Positions 53,123 to 61,640 of a DNA stretch of 64,000 nucleotides are shown piece after piece (the stretch's first letter is position 1; each line of letters starts with the position of its first letter). The stretch spans positions 1,178,001 through 1,242,000 of the forward strand of contig NZ_CP030840.1 in NCBI RefSeq assembly GCF_003330725.1. Direction: 5' to 3'. Source of the DNA: Acidisarcina polymorpha (GTDB taxonomy: Bacteria > Acidobacteriota > Terriglobia > Terriglobales > Acidobacteriaceae). The position numbers were made by a program, and so were the translations under genes. A model generated the notes under the pieces. That model saw only the letters and a list, made by a program, of their open reading frames with translations, was not told the origin of the DNA and did not search any database.

Positions 53123-54268
53123 ATGGTTCGGTTTTCCTCGAACGGTTCCACATCCGCTTTCGTCCGCCGAATTCACCCCACCTGGCGAGGTGTTCGCCTT
53201 GTCGGTTCCCAACGACCGACCGTCTTCTTAGGCCTTCTGCTTCTTCTGGGCGGGGGCTGCCAATCGCACCGCGATAGCGCGCCGCCTTCGATCGAGTTCA
53301 GTAAAGTCCCTCCAGCAGCGCAGGGCGGCCGGGAAAGAGTGGACACGATCTCTGGCCGGGTGGCTAACGCACGGCCAGGACAGAAGATTCTGGTGTATGC
53401 GAGAAGCGGACCCTGGTGGATCCAGCCATGGCCCGAGCAGCCGTTCGTCACCATTCAACCCGACTCAACGTGGAGTACTTCGACCCATCTTGGCTTCGAG
53501 TACGCGGCATTACTGGTGAACCCGGACTATCATCCGGCGCCGACCCTGGATACCGCCCCCACCGCAGGCGGACCAGTGGCTGCCGTATCAACGGTTAAGG
53601 GCACTGGCGAGATTCAAGTTGCGCCTACGGTGCCAATCAAGTTCAGCGGCTACGATTGGACGGTCAGAACCATATCGAGCGATCGCGGCGGCCTGAACAA
53701 CCTGTACGATGGCGACAATGCATGGACAGACGCCAACGGAGCGATCCATCTTCGCATCAAGAGGCGTGAGGGCCGCTGGTCCTGCGCCGAAGTGGTGCTC
53801 AAGCGAAGCCTTGGTTATGGCACCTACATTGTGACCGTGCATGATGTATCCCACCTGGAATCGGCGGCTGTCCTCAGCCTGAATACCTTCGACGACTGGG
53901 GCGGAGACCAGCACTACCGCGAGTTCGATGTTGAAGCGAGCCGTTGGGGCGACGCGTCCAGCAAGAACAACGCGCAGTACGGGATTCAGCCCTTTTATAT
54001 TCCCGGCAACGTTGCGCCCTTTGTAGCGCCTGCAGGCACACTTACGCATTCTGTCCATTGGGAGCCAGGCCGCGCCAGCTTCAAGACGGTCCGCGGACCA
54101 TCGACCCGTGCCGAAGGGCCTGTGGTTGCAGAGCACGTCTTCACCTCCGGGGTGCCGACCCCGGGCACCGAGCGCTTCCAGTTCCTGTTCTATGTGGTTG
54201 CAAGTGAGAAGAGCCCGATGCAACACGACAGCGAAGTGATCATCGACAAGTTCGAATACCTCCCATAG
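53123..54268 (+). CDS. GH16-like (concanavalin-fold) lipoprotein
   Basis: A 381-residue lipoprotein: hydrophobic signal with the lipobox-like LLGGGC, an Ig-like segment (residues ~60-140), then a jelly-roll domain. In it, YREFDVEASRW at about residues 265-275 contains E267-x-D269-x-E271, matching the catalytic E-x-D-x-E of family 16 glycoside hydrolases; SLGYGTYIVTVHDVSHLE and VHWEPGRASFKTV fit the same fold. A surface beta-glucan or laminarin hydrolase is possible but the substrate is unknown. It precedes the propeller kinase by 8 bases, so they are co-transcribed. Confidence 0.7.
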   Translation: MVRFSSNGSTSAFVRRIHPTWRGVRLVGSQRPTVFLGLLLLLGGGCQSHRDSAPPSIEFSKVPPAAQGGRERVDTISGRVANARPGQKILVYARSGPWWIQPWPEQPFVTIQPDSTWSTSTHLGFEYAALLVNPDYHPAPTLDTAPTAGGPVAAVSTVKGTGEIQVAPTVPIKFSGYDWTVRTISSDRGGLNNLYDGDNAWTDANGAIHLRIKRREGRWSCAEVVLKRSLGYGTYIVTVHDVSHLESAAVLSLNTFDDWGGDQHYREFDVEASRWGDASSKNNAQYGIQPFYIPGNVAPFVAPAGTLTHSVHWEPGRASFKTVRGPSTRAEGPVVAEHVFTSGVPTPGTERFQFLFYVVASEKSPMQHDSEVIIDKFEYLP

Positions 54269-54276
54269 ACGAGCCT

Positions 54277-57200
54277 ATGAAGACATCTTGCCTCGGAGCG
54301 GTTGTGCTCGTCGCGATTTCGGGCTTGTTCACCGTGGTCGAGGGACGGGCGCTTGACCAGAACCGATCGATCGCGCAGTACTCACGCGAATCCTGGGGCA
54401 GCGATCGAGGGTTCAACCCCGGGGCGGTGACTGGCATCAGCCAGAGTGCGGATGGCTATCTCTGGGTGGGGACGGAGAAGGGTCTCTACCGGTTCGATGG
54501 ATTGTCCTTCCGCGCGCCATCTGCAGCAAGCTCTTCGGCCGGCGCGGTCACTGCGTTAACGGCGGATTCCCAGGGAAACCTGTGGATACTTCTGGGCAAC
54601 ACCAAGATCCTTCGCTATCACGACGGCAAGATCGACGCTGGCCGGGAAGAAGCGGAGGTGGGCATTACCGCCTTGGGCAATCGTCGCGACGGGACGATCC
54701 TTCTGTCTTCTCTGGCGCTTGGCACCCTCAGTTATCGAGCAGACAAATTCGAGGCCGTCGGAGCTAAGTCCGACGCTCAGCCACTGAGCAGCAGGAAGGA
54801 AGCCATCGATGACCTTTCCAGTCGGATGAGCTGGGCGACGGGAGTCGCACCTCATCGCTTCGCAGAACCGGAATCCGCGGTCATTTCGATGGTTGAATCG
54901 GGAGACGGCACCATTTGGCTTGGAACCCGCGACCGAGGACTTTTCTTCTCGAAAGCGGGTAAGGTTTCAGCGGTTGCAGACAGCGCAAGGTACGGGAAGA
55001 TCAACTGCATCCTGCTCCAGGAAAATGGCGATCTATGGGTGGGGACCGACGAAGGCGTTCTTCGTTGGGACGGTTCGAAGCTTACCCGCGATGGCGCGCC
55101 TTCTGCTTTGAACCGGCTCGGGGTCTTATCGGCGGTGAGAGATCATGACGGGAACATCTGGTTTGGGACCTCCGAAGGCCTCTTTCGATGCAGCGCCGGA
55201 GGAAGCTGCATCGCCGATTCCTCCAACGACGCAGAGCCAGGCGTCGCGGTCACGGCTCTGTTCGAAGATCGTGAAGGGGACTTGTGGGTTGGGACCGCTT
55301 CAGGCATCAGCTGTCTGCGAGACAGTCCGTTTGTCACCTACCCGCTGATCGGTCTGCGGGGCTCGGAGAGTAGTGGGCCTATTTACGTCGACCAGCAGGA
55401 CAGAGCCTGGTTCGGGCCTGGAGATGGAGGGCTCTACTGGATGCAATCCGGTCGCACTCACAAGGTGACCCAGGCCGGCCTCGACCGGGATGTGGTTTAC
55501 TCGATCGCCGGCGCCGGCGGCGAGATGTGGGTGGGCAGACAACAGGGAGGTTTGACTGAACTGAGCTTGCCTGGCGGAACAGTAGCAAGCAAGACCTACA
55601 CCCAGTCAAATGGACTCGCCCAGGACGGAGTTTACGCAGTGCACGTAAATCGAGATGGGAGCGTCTGGGCGGGCACACTCAATGGCGGCGTCAGTCAATG
55701 GAAAGACCAGAAGTTCACTTCCTTCACAACCGCAAATGGCCTGGCGTCGAATACCGTGACGTCGATCGTTGAAGGCTCCGACGGAACGATGTGGTTCGCT
55801 ACGCCCAACGGACTGAGCGCACTCTCACGAGATCAATGGCGCTCCTACGGGACGCGCGAGGGGTTGCCGTCCGCCGATCTGAATTGCCTCTTCGAGGATT
55901 CGGCCCATGTGCTCTGGGTCGGGGGCGCGGCTGGTATTTCCTGGATGGATGCTGGTCGCATCCGAAACCCGGCGAATATGCCTGAAGTGCTCAACGAACC
56001 GGTTCTCGGCATCGCCGAGGATAGAAGCGGATCGCTTTGGATGTCGACAGCAGGCCATGTGTTGAGGGTGAAACGAACGGCCCTACTTGGCGGCAAATTC
56101 GAGCAGGGCGATGTCCGCGAGTATGGACCGGGCGACGGGCTCCGGGGGACAGAAGGGATAAAGCGGGAACGGTCAGTAGTTGCCGATGATCGGGGACGCA
56201 TATGGTTCTCGACCAGTCGCGGTCTTTCGACGATCGATCCGAACCGGTCGAAGGGTGAGCTGGCGCCAGCGATCGTCCACGTCGAGACGATTTTGGCCAA
56301 TTCAAACCCCGTCCAGCAAGAATTGCCGATTCGTATCTCGATCCCTCACGAACGGATCGTATTCGCCTATTCGGGGCTGAGCTTCGGTCTACCGGACCGC
56401 GTCCGCTTTCGCTATCGCCTGGATGGTTTCGATCGGAACTGGAGCGAACCGGTAGCAAATCGAGAGGCAGTTTACACGAATCTTGGTCCTGGCGCCTACC
56501 GGTTCAGAGTGATGGCTTCGAATAGCGAAGGTCTGTGGAACGGGCCGGAGGCAACGGTCCAATTCAACATTGAGCCAGCCTACTGGCAGACATGGTGGTT
56601 TCGGCTATCCTGTCTGCTCGCAGCCGTACTTACGGCAGTGCTGATCTATCTGCTTCGCATGCGCCAGATCAAGCATCAATTGAGCCTTCGCTTTGAAGAG
56701 CGGCTTGGGGAACGGATGCGAATCGCGCATGAGTTGCACGACACGCTGTTGCAGGGCTTCCTCAGCGCCTCGATGCAATTAAATATCGCGACCGACTATG
56801 TGCCCGAGAACTCGCCGGCAAAGCCTATCCTCAGCCGAGTGCTCGAACTGGTTGGACAAGTGACCGAAGAGAGTAGAAATACACTGCGAGGACTACGTGC
56901 CTCGGTGCGGGATTCTCCTAACCTCGCCCAGGCTCTGTCCGCTGTCCCACAAGAGCTGTCTCTCAAGGATGACGTAGCCTTTCGGGTGGTCGTAGACGGC
57001 ACGGTGCGGCTGCTTCATCCAGCCGTGCGCGACGAACTCTATCGAATCGGCCGTGAAGCGATTGTGAATGCCTTCCGCCACTCCCGGGCAACCAGCATCG
57101 AGGTCCATTTGCTGTATTCGGCGAGCCATCTGCAGATCATCGTCCGCGACAATGGCTGCGGCATCGAAGCGCAGGTGCTTGACTTCGGCCGAGAAGGACA

Positions 57201-57474
57201 TTGGGGTCTTCCGGGGATGCGCGAGCGGACCGAAAAGATCGGCGGCAAGCTGGAGGTATGGAGCCGAGCTGCAGCTGGAACAGAGGTTCGAGTGAGGTTG
57301 CCGGGGCAGCTGGCATATCGACCTGCGATCGGAAGCGGCTGGCTGCAGCGGCTTTTGAGCTATCGCCGGCACCCCGGCGGAAGTCGCGGCAATGATGTTG
57401 CCCCCGTCGAGGCCTCAGAAGCTGACCGCAAGGAAGCGGTCGTTGACACAGAGTCGTCCCCCCTTCAAAAATGA
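54277..57474 (+). CDS. Propeller-type sensor histidine kinase (Reg_prop, Y_Y_Y, HisKA_3, HATPase)
   Basis: A 1065-residue membrane kinase: signal peptide, a periplasmic double propeller of Reg_prop repeats (SADGYLWVGTEKGLYRFDG, ENGDLWVGTDEGVLRWDG, RDGSVWAGTLNGGVSQW and others) over about residues 40-680, a Y_Y_Y domain (~690-765), one transmembrane helix near residues 775-795, a HisKA_3 domain with the phospho-accepting His821 in HELHDTLLQGF, and a HATPase domain (INAF-type VNAFRHSRATSIEV, DNGCGIEAQ). No receiver domain and no response regulator gene adjoin. It is coupled to the GH16-like lipoprotein, suggesting it senses a polysaccharide-derived signal. Confidence 0.9.
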   Translation: MKTSCLGAVVLVAISGLFTVVEGRALDQNRSIAQYSRESWGSDRGFNPGAVTGISQSADGYLWVGTEKGLYRFDGLSFRAPSAASSSAGAVTALTADSQGNLWILLGNTKILRYHDGKIDAGREEAEVGITALGNRRDGTILLSSLALGTLSYRADKFEAVGAKSDAQPLSSRKEAIDDLSSRMSWATGVAPHRFAEPESAVISMVESGDGTIWLGTRDRGLFFSKAGKVSAVADSARYGKINCILLQENGDLWVGTDEGVLRWDGSKLTRDGAPSALNRLGVLSAVRDHDGNIWFGTSEGLFRCSAGGSCIADSSNDAEPGVAVTALFEDREGDLWVGTASGISCLRDSPFVTYPLIGLRGSESSGPIYVDQQDRAWFGPGDGGLYWMQSGRTHKVTQAGLDRDVVYSIAGAGGEMWVGRQQGGLTELSLPGGTVASKTYTQSNGLAQDGVYAVHVNRDGSVWAGTLNGGVSQWKDQKFTSFTTANGLASNTVTSIVEGSDGTMWFATPNGLSALSRDQWRSYGTREGLPSADLNCLFEDSAHVLWVGGAAGISWMDAGRIRNPANMPEVLNEPVLGIAEDRSGSLWMSTAGHVLRVKRTALLGGKFEQGDVREYGPGDGLRGTEGIKRERSVVADDRGRIWFSTSRGLSTIDPNRSKGELAPAIVHVETILANSNPVQQELPIRISIPHERIVFAYSGLSFGLPDRVRFRYRLDGFDRNWSEPVANREAVYTNLGPGAYRFRVMASNSEGLWNGPEATVQFNIEPAYWQTWWFRLSCLLAAVLTAVLIYLLRMRQIKHQLSLRFEERLGERMRIAHELHDTLLQGFLSASMQLNIATDYVPENSPAKPILSRVLELVGQVTEESRNTLRGLRASVRDSPNLAQALSAVPQELSLKDDVAFRVVVDGTVRLLHPAVRDELYRIGREAIVNAFRHSRATSIEVHLLYSASHLQIIVRDNGCGIEAQVLDFGREGHWGLPGMRERTEKIGGKLEVWSRAAAGTEVRVRLPGQLAYRPAIGSGWLQRLLSYRRHPGGSRGNDVAPVEASEADRKEAVVDTESSPLQK

Positions 57475-57529
57475 TTCGCTCCAGGCAAGCCGCACGGTTC
57501 GCCGTTTATTCGCTTAGAATTGGGAGTGC

Positions 57530-58684
57530 ATGGTCACCGTAGAGACATTGGCGGAAGCGGCTTTCGGAACCCGTAAGATTGTCCACGTCGATATGGATGC
57601 GTTCTACGCCTCCGTCGAACAGCGGGATGACCCTACGCTTCGCGGCAAGCCCGTGGTCGTGGCATGGAGAGGCAAACGATCGGTGGTTTGCGCAGCCTCT
57701 TATGAGGCCAGGCGATTCGGCGTTCGTTCCGCGATGGCTGCTGTTCATGCGGAGCGCCTGTGCCCCGATGCAATTTTTGTTCCTCCTGACTTCGTCCGCT
57801 ATAAGGCCGCGTCGCACGCAGCGCGGAGGATCTTTGAACGCCACACGGATTCGATTGAACCTCTGTCTTTAGACGAAGCCTATCTCGATGTCACGACGAA
57901 TAAGACTGGCCTCCCTACTGCAACCAAGGTTGCTAAGGCGATTCGAGAGCAGATTCGAGAAGAACTCTCGCTCACCGCCTCCGCGGGGGTCGCTCCGAAC
58001 AAATTTCTCGCGAAGATTGCCTCCGACTGGCGAAAACCGGATGGACTTTTCGTGATTCGCCCGGAAGACCTAGCGGCCTTCTTGCCGCCCCTGCCGGTGG
58101 GGCGCATCCCCGGAGTAGGCAAGGTGACCGAGGCCAAACTCAGACAGATCGGGATTCAGACTGTCGGGGATCTGCAGGCATTTACTCTTGCTGACCTCGA
58201 GTCTCGATTCGGCCGCTATGGTTGCCGTCTCTATGAACTCGCTCGTGGAATCGATCGTAGCGCGGTCCTGTCCGACCGGCAGGTAAAATCGATCTCGGCC
58301 GAAGATACCTTCGAGCGGGATATCCCGCTCTCGCAGACCGCGGAATTGATCGAGCGTCTGGCGGAGAAAGTCTGGTCTGCTTCTCGCCGAGAATCGCGGA
58401 TTGCGCGAACGGTTGTCCTCAAGTTAAAGACGAGCGAGTTCAACCTCCTCACTCGCAGCTATACGCCGATCGTTCCGCCTGCCTCTTGCGATGAGGTGAA
58501 GACGATCGCCCTCTCGTTGCGGGACCGGATCGATCTTGGGCCTACCCGGCTCTTTCGTCTAGTGGGAGTTGGATTGAGCAACTTCCGGGAACTGGAAGAC
58601 CATTCTCCTTCGCTCTTCAACGACAGCGCCGATGGTGAAGGCGCGGATTCCTTGGTTCGCCATGGCATTGGCGCCTCTACTTAG
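57530..58684 (+). CDS. dinB: DNA polymerase IV (Y-family)
   Basis: Error-prone translesion DNA polymerase. 384 residues; the palm motif VDMDAFYASVEQRDD and catalytic SLDEAYLDVT are present with the steric region VVCAASYEARRFGVRS and the thumb helix-hairpin-helix RIPGVGKVTEAKLRQ. The little-finger domain follows. ATG at 57530 preceded by GGGAG. The 3' end overlaps the convergent NUDIX gene by 8 bases. Confidence 0.95.
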   Translation: MVTVETLAEAAFGTRKIVHVDMDAFYASVEQRDDPTLRGKPVVVAWRGKRSVVCAASYEARRFGVRSAMAAVHAERLCPDAIFVPPDFVRYKAASHAARRIFERHTDSIEPLSLDEAYLDVTTNKTGLPTATKVAKAIREQIREELSLTASAGVAPNKFLAKIASDWRKPDGLFVIRPEDLAAFLPPLPVGRIPGVGKVTEAKLRQIGIQTVGDLQAFTLADLESRFGRYGCRLYELARGIDRSAVLSDRQVKSISAEDTFERDIPLSQTAELIERLAEKVWSASRRESRIARTVVLKLKTSEFNLLTRSYTPIVPPASCDEVKTIALSLRDRIDLGPTRLFRLVGVGLSNFRELEDHSPSLFNDSADGEGADSLVRHGIGAST

Positions 58685-59147
58685 GAGAGACAGTTAAGAT
58701 CGCGCAGAGCCTATCAAGAAATGGCTCCTGGCTGCTCTTGATGCGTTTCCTAGCCTCGGAGATCAAAAACCAGCTGCCTCTGTCGACTTCCGGTATTTCG
58801 AGGAGGCGATGAGAACGGGGAGGCCATTCTATCTGGCAGGTATTGCTGACCAGCTTCGATGGGTCACAGTCGCCCTCGAAGGCCCACGCAGTAACGATCT
58901 TGCCGCTAGCCTGTGTCACTTTGCCCAAGTCCTGGAAAGGGCCTTCGGCGGTGAAGCCGGTCTCCTCAAGAAACTCGCGCCTGGCAGCTTCCAACGGCTG
59001 TTCGTCTTCGCCATATTCACCCTTCGGAACCGACCATGCTCCGAGGTCCTTGTTCGCCCAGAATGGGCCGCCGGGATGAACGAGGAAGACTTCTGTATGG
59101 TCTCCACGCCGACGGTACATCAGCAGACCGGCGCTCAGTCTCGGCAT
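58677..59147 (-). CDS. NUDIX hydrolase
   Basis: A 156-residue pyrophosphohydrolase with the complete Nudix box GEYGEDEQPLEAARREFLEE followed by TGF (G-x5-E-x7-REUxEExGU), so the metal-binding Glu residues are kept. The N-terminus (RLSAGLLMYRRRGDHTEVFL) is typical of the MutT/diadenosine-type subgroup; the substrate is unknown. Convergent with dinB, 8-base overlap at the 3' ends. Confidence 0.9.
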   Translation of the reverse strand: MPRLSAGLLMYRRRGDHTEVFLVHPGGPFWANKDLGAWSVPKGEYGEDEQPLEAARREFLEETGFTAEGPFQDLGKVTQASGKIVTAWAFEGDCDPSKLVSNTCQIEWPPRSHRLLEIPEVDRGSWFLISEARKRIKSSQEPFLDRLCAILTVSPK

Positions 59148-59163
59148 TGATCCACTCGTAGAT

Positions 59164-59592
59164 TCACGAATTCTTTACGGGCATGAATTCCCGCCGCTCA
59201 CGAATTTCCATCCGCAACTCCGCTCGCAGCGCTTTACTCTTTTTGAATCGCTTGAAGAACGTTTCCAGTACGCTGACGACAATGGCATTCACGCTGACGC
59301 CCTCCTCTTCGGCCCAGGCCTTCAGCTCCAGTCGCGCCTCTGAACCCACGTGCAGAAGTTGAGGATTGGTGAGCGGCAGGCCAGCTTTACGGGTCTGCTT
59401 GATCTTTACCTCCTGCTTCTCGACGCGGTCCAGAGCAAAAAGGACGATCTTCGCCAGATCGCCCTTGACGCGAGACTCTTCTGTGACGGCTTCACGAAGA
59501 TCAAGCGGGAGGCGGAGGGTCATTCCGGGGCGATCTTCGGTCCACCGCTGCCCCTCGCGATTGACTCTCCGGGTTTTCTTCTTGACTGGCAA
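59164..59592 (-). CDS. Protein with two ribbon-helix-helix-like segments
   Basis: A 142-residue basic protein. Two segments look like ribbon-helix-helix DNA-binding units: MTLRLPLDLREAVTEESRVK (residues ~24-43) and SEARLELKAWAEEEGVSVNA (residues ~84-103), each with a short beta strand followed by helices. The N-terminus is very basic (KKKTRRVNREG). The TTG start at 59592 has a strong AAGGGGAG just upstream. A transcriptional regulator or antitoxin is possible; no toxin partner was found beside it. Confidence 0.55.
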   Translation of the reverse strand: MPVKKKTRRVNREGQRWTEDRPGMTLRLPLDLREAVTEESRVKGDLAKIVLFALDRVEKQEVKIKQTRKAGLPLTNPQLLHVGSEARLELKAWAEEEGVSVNAIVVSVLETFFKRFKKSKALRAELRMEIRERREFMPVKNS

Positions 59593-59853
59593 TCGCTCCC
59601 CTTACGTCCATATGGGATCAGGTTGTTGATGGAATGTCCATCTCACATCGGGAAGAACCTGCCGCATTGCTTTATCAATTTTATCGATGCCTGCGCAACA
59701 TTTGTAAATAGCGGCCAGGATGGATCTATCCTGCTTCGGCGACGGCGTTCGGGTCTGAATAGCATCGCGAGAAACTACTTTACAGCTGCTTCGAAAGGCC
59801 ATATTCCAACGTAAATGCCTGAAGCGCTCCGAACCTGGTAAGTTGGACTTTCC

Positions 59854-60543
59854 TTAAGCGAGCATGCTTTTGATAGGCCCTTGAACTTCGAGAGGGGCGG
59901 CGGTTAGGCGCTGCACCTCTTCTACGCTGGTGGCCGACGAAATTTCTTCGAGCACGAGCCCGGAAGGGGTAACGCGGATGACTGCCAGTTCGGTGATGAT
60001 GGTGTCGACGACCTTCATGCCTGTCAAAGGCAGGGTGCAGGCTTCGAGTATCTTGGGCTCGCCGCGCCGGGTGGTATGTTCCATGGCGACGATTACCCGG
60101 CGAGCGTTGGCGACAAGATCCATTGCGCCGCCCATGCCCTTGACCATTTTCCCGGGAACCATCCAATTGGCCAGGTTGCCGTGCCTGTCTACCTCGAGCG
60201 CTCCCAGGATGCTCAGATCGATGTGTCCGCCGCGGATCATCGCGAATGAATCGGCGCTCGAGAAGTAGGAGCTGCCGGGCAGCTCCGAGATGGTTTCCTT
60301 GCCAGCGTTGATCAGGTCGGCGTCTTCCTCGCCGGCAATAGGATAAGGCCCGACACCCAACATGCCATTTTCCGACTGCAGGATGACTTCAATTCCGGAT
60401 GCGACATAGTTGGCGACCATCGTCGGAATGCCGATGCCGAGGTTCACATAGAAGCCATCGCGCAACTCCCTGGCTGCGCGGCGAGCAATGATCTCACGAG
60501 GATCGGCCTTCGCCGGTGCTGGGATTTCGGTGGCGGCGCTCAT
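59854..60543 (-). CDS. scoB: 3-oxoacid CoA-transferase subunit B
   Basis: Beta subunit of a succinyl-CoA:3-ketoacid-type CoA-transferase. 229 residues; the catalytic Glu lies in the [10 protein letters not shown] motif (VILQSENGM), with [10 protein letters not shown] and [19 protein letters not shown] also characteristic. Follows scoA with 2 bases between stop and start, so both are made from one transcript. It should activate acetoacetate or a related 3-oxoacid; the exact acyl acceptor is not deducible. Confidence 0.92.
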   Translation of the reverse strand: MSAATEIPAPAKADPREIIARRAARELRDGFYVNLGIGIPTMVANYVASGIEVILQSENGMLGVGPYPIAGEEDADLINAGKETISELPGSSYFSSADSFAMIRGGHIDLSILGALEVDRHGNLANWMVPGKMVKGMGGAMDLVANARRVIVAMEHTTRRGEPKILEACTLPLTGMKVVDTIITELAVIRVTPSGLVLEEISSATSVEEVQRLTAAPLEVQGPIKSMLA

Positions 60544-60545
60544 CT

Positions 60546-61256
60546 TTACACCCTTACCGCGTTAAGGCGCGTGGTTCGACGCTCGATTCGCTTTTTGTAA
60601 TTTTCACCCTGCAGGATTCGGTGGACATACACTCCCGGAGTGACAATCACGTCCGGATCCAGGACGCCGGGCTCGACAAGTTCCTCAACCTCGGCGATGG
60701 TGCAGCGGGCGGCGGCCGCCATTACGGGATTGAAGTTTCGCGCGGTTTTGCGATAGACGAGATTGCCCAAACGATCTCCCCGCCAGGCTTTGATAAGCGC
60801 AAAATCGGCAGTCAGCGCATGCTCCATGAGGTAATGCCGCCCGTTGAACTCGCGTACTTCCTTGCCTTCGGCGACCGGGGTGCCGACACCAGCCGGAGTA
60901 TAGAACGCGGGAATTCCCGCCCCGCCCGCCCGAATGCGTTCCGCCAGCGTCCCCTGAGGTATCAGCTTCAGGTCGAGTTTGCCGGCGATGACCATCTCTT
61001 CGAGCAGCTTGTTCTCGCCGACATAGCTGCCGATGTGCGTGGCGATCATGCCCGCTTCCAGCATAAGCCCCATTCCGAAGCCATCCACTCCCATGTTGTT
61101 GCTGATGGTATGCAGGTTGCGCACATTCTTCCTGACCAGTGCTGCAATCAGGTTTTCGGGGATGCCGCATAGTCCAAACCCGCCGAGCATGATTGTCGCT
61201 CCATCCGCAATATCTTCTACTGCTGCGTCGAAGCTTGTGAGTACCTTGTTCATCAT
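60546..61256 (-). CDS. scoA: 3-oxoacid CoA-transferase subunit A
   Basis: Alpha subunit of the same CoA-transferase. 236 residues; [15 protein letters not shown] near the N-terminus and [26 protein letters not shown] are family motifs. It is upstream of scoB in a two-gene operon. MMNK start at 61256. Confidence 0.92.
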   Translation of the reverse strand: MMNKVLTSFDAAVEDIADGATIMLGGFGLCGIPENLIAALVRKNVRNLHTISNNMGVDGFGMGLMLEAGMIATHIGSYVGENKLLEEMVIAGKLDLKLIPQGTLAERIRAGGAGIPAFYTPAGVGTPVAEGKEVREFNGRHYLMEHALTADFALIKAWRGDRLGNLVYRKTARNFNPVMAAAARCTIAEVEELVEPGVLDPDVIVTPGVYVHRILQGENYKKRIERRTTRLNAVRV

Positions 61257-61640
61257 CGCTTCCTGCGTTGGTTCGATGATGTCACGAACTTTCGTTCACG
61301 CCCTGCCTTTTCTTTCCATTTGTCCTTGGTGCTTCCCCACTCTTTCCATTGCCCGAACTTTTGAAAGCAGAGAGTTCGAAGCCATATCGCCAACGGTTTG
61401 TACGGGCATATAGAATACGATCGGTCTGACCGGAGTGCCCTCCGCCGCCCTTGACAACTCAATCATCGGTGGAGTTAACTTGCTGTTGGATTTTGGTAAA
61501 GCGATTAGCTAGCGATAAAAACGGTTTAGAGCGTCACAGCTTTGATAAGACTCGCTCGCCTTCCTGTTCCGTACGAACAAGCAAGGGTTGTTTGGCGGAG
61601 CCTGATCTTAACGTTGAAACACTTTATGGAGAGCCACAAA
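61257..61640. other. Intergenic region upstream of the second TonB receptor
   Basis: About 380 bases with no gene. It separates the scoA start from the second TonB receptor and contains a candidate promoter at 61451-61480, which would leave a leader of about 160 bases. Confidence 0.55.
61451..61480 (+). promoter_or_regulatory. Candidate sigma-70 promoter of the second TonB receptor
   Basis: A perfect TTGACA (61451-61456) is followed after 18 bases by TTAACT (four of six to consensus). A leader of about 160 bases would precede the ATG at 61641. Confidence 0.4.
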
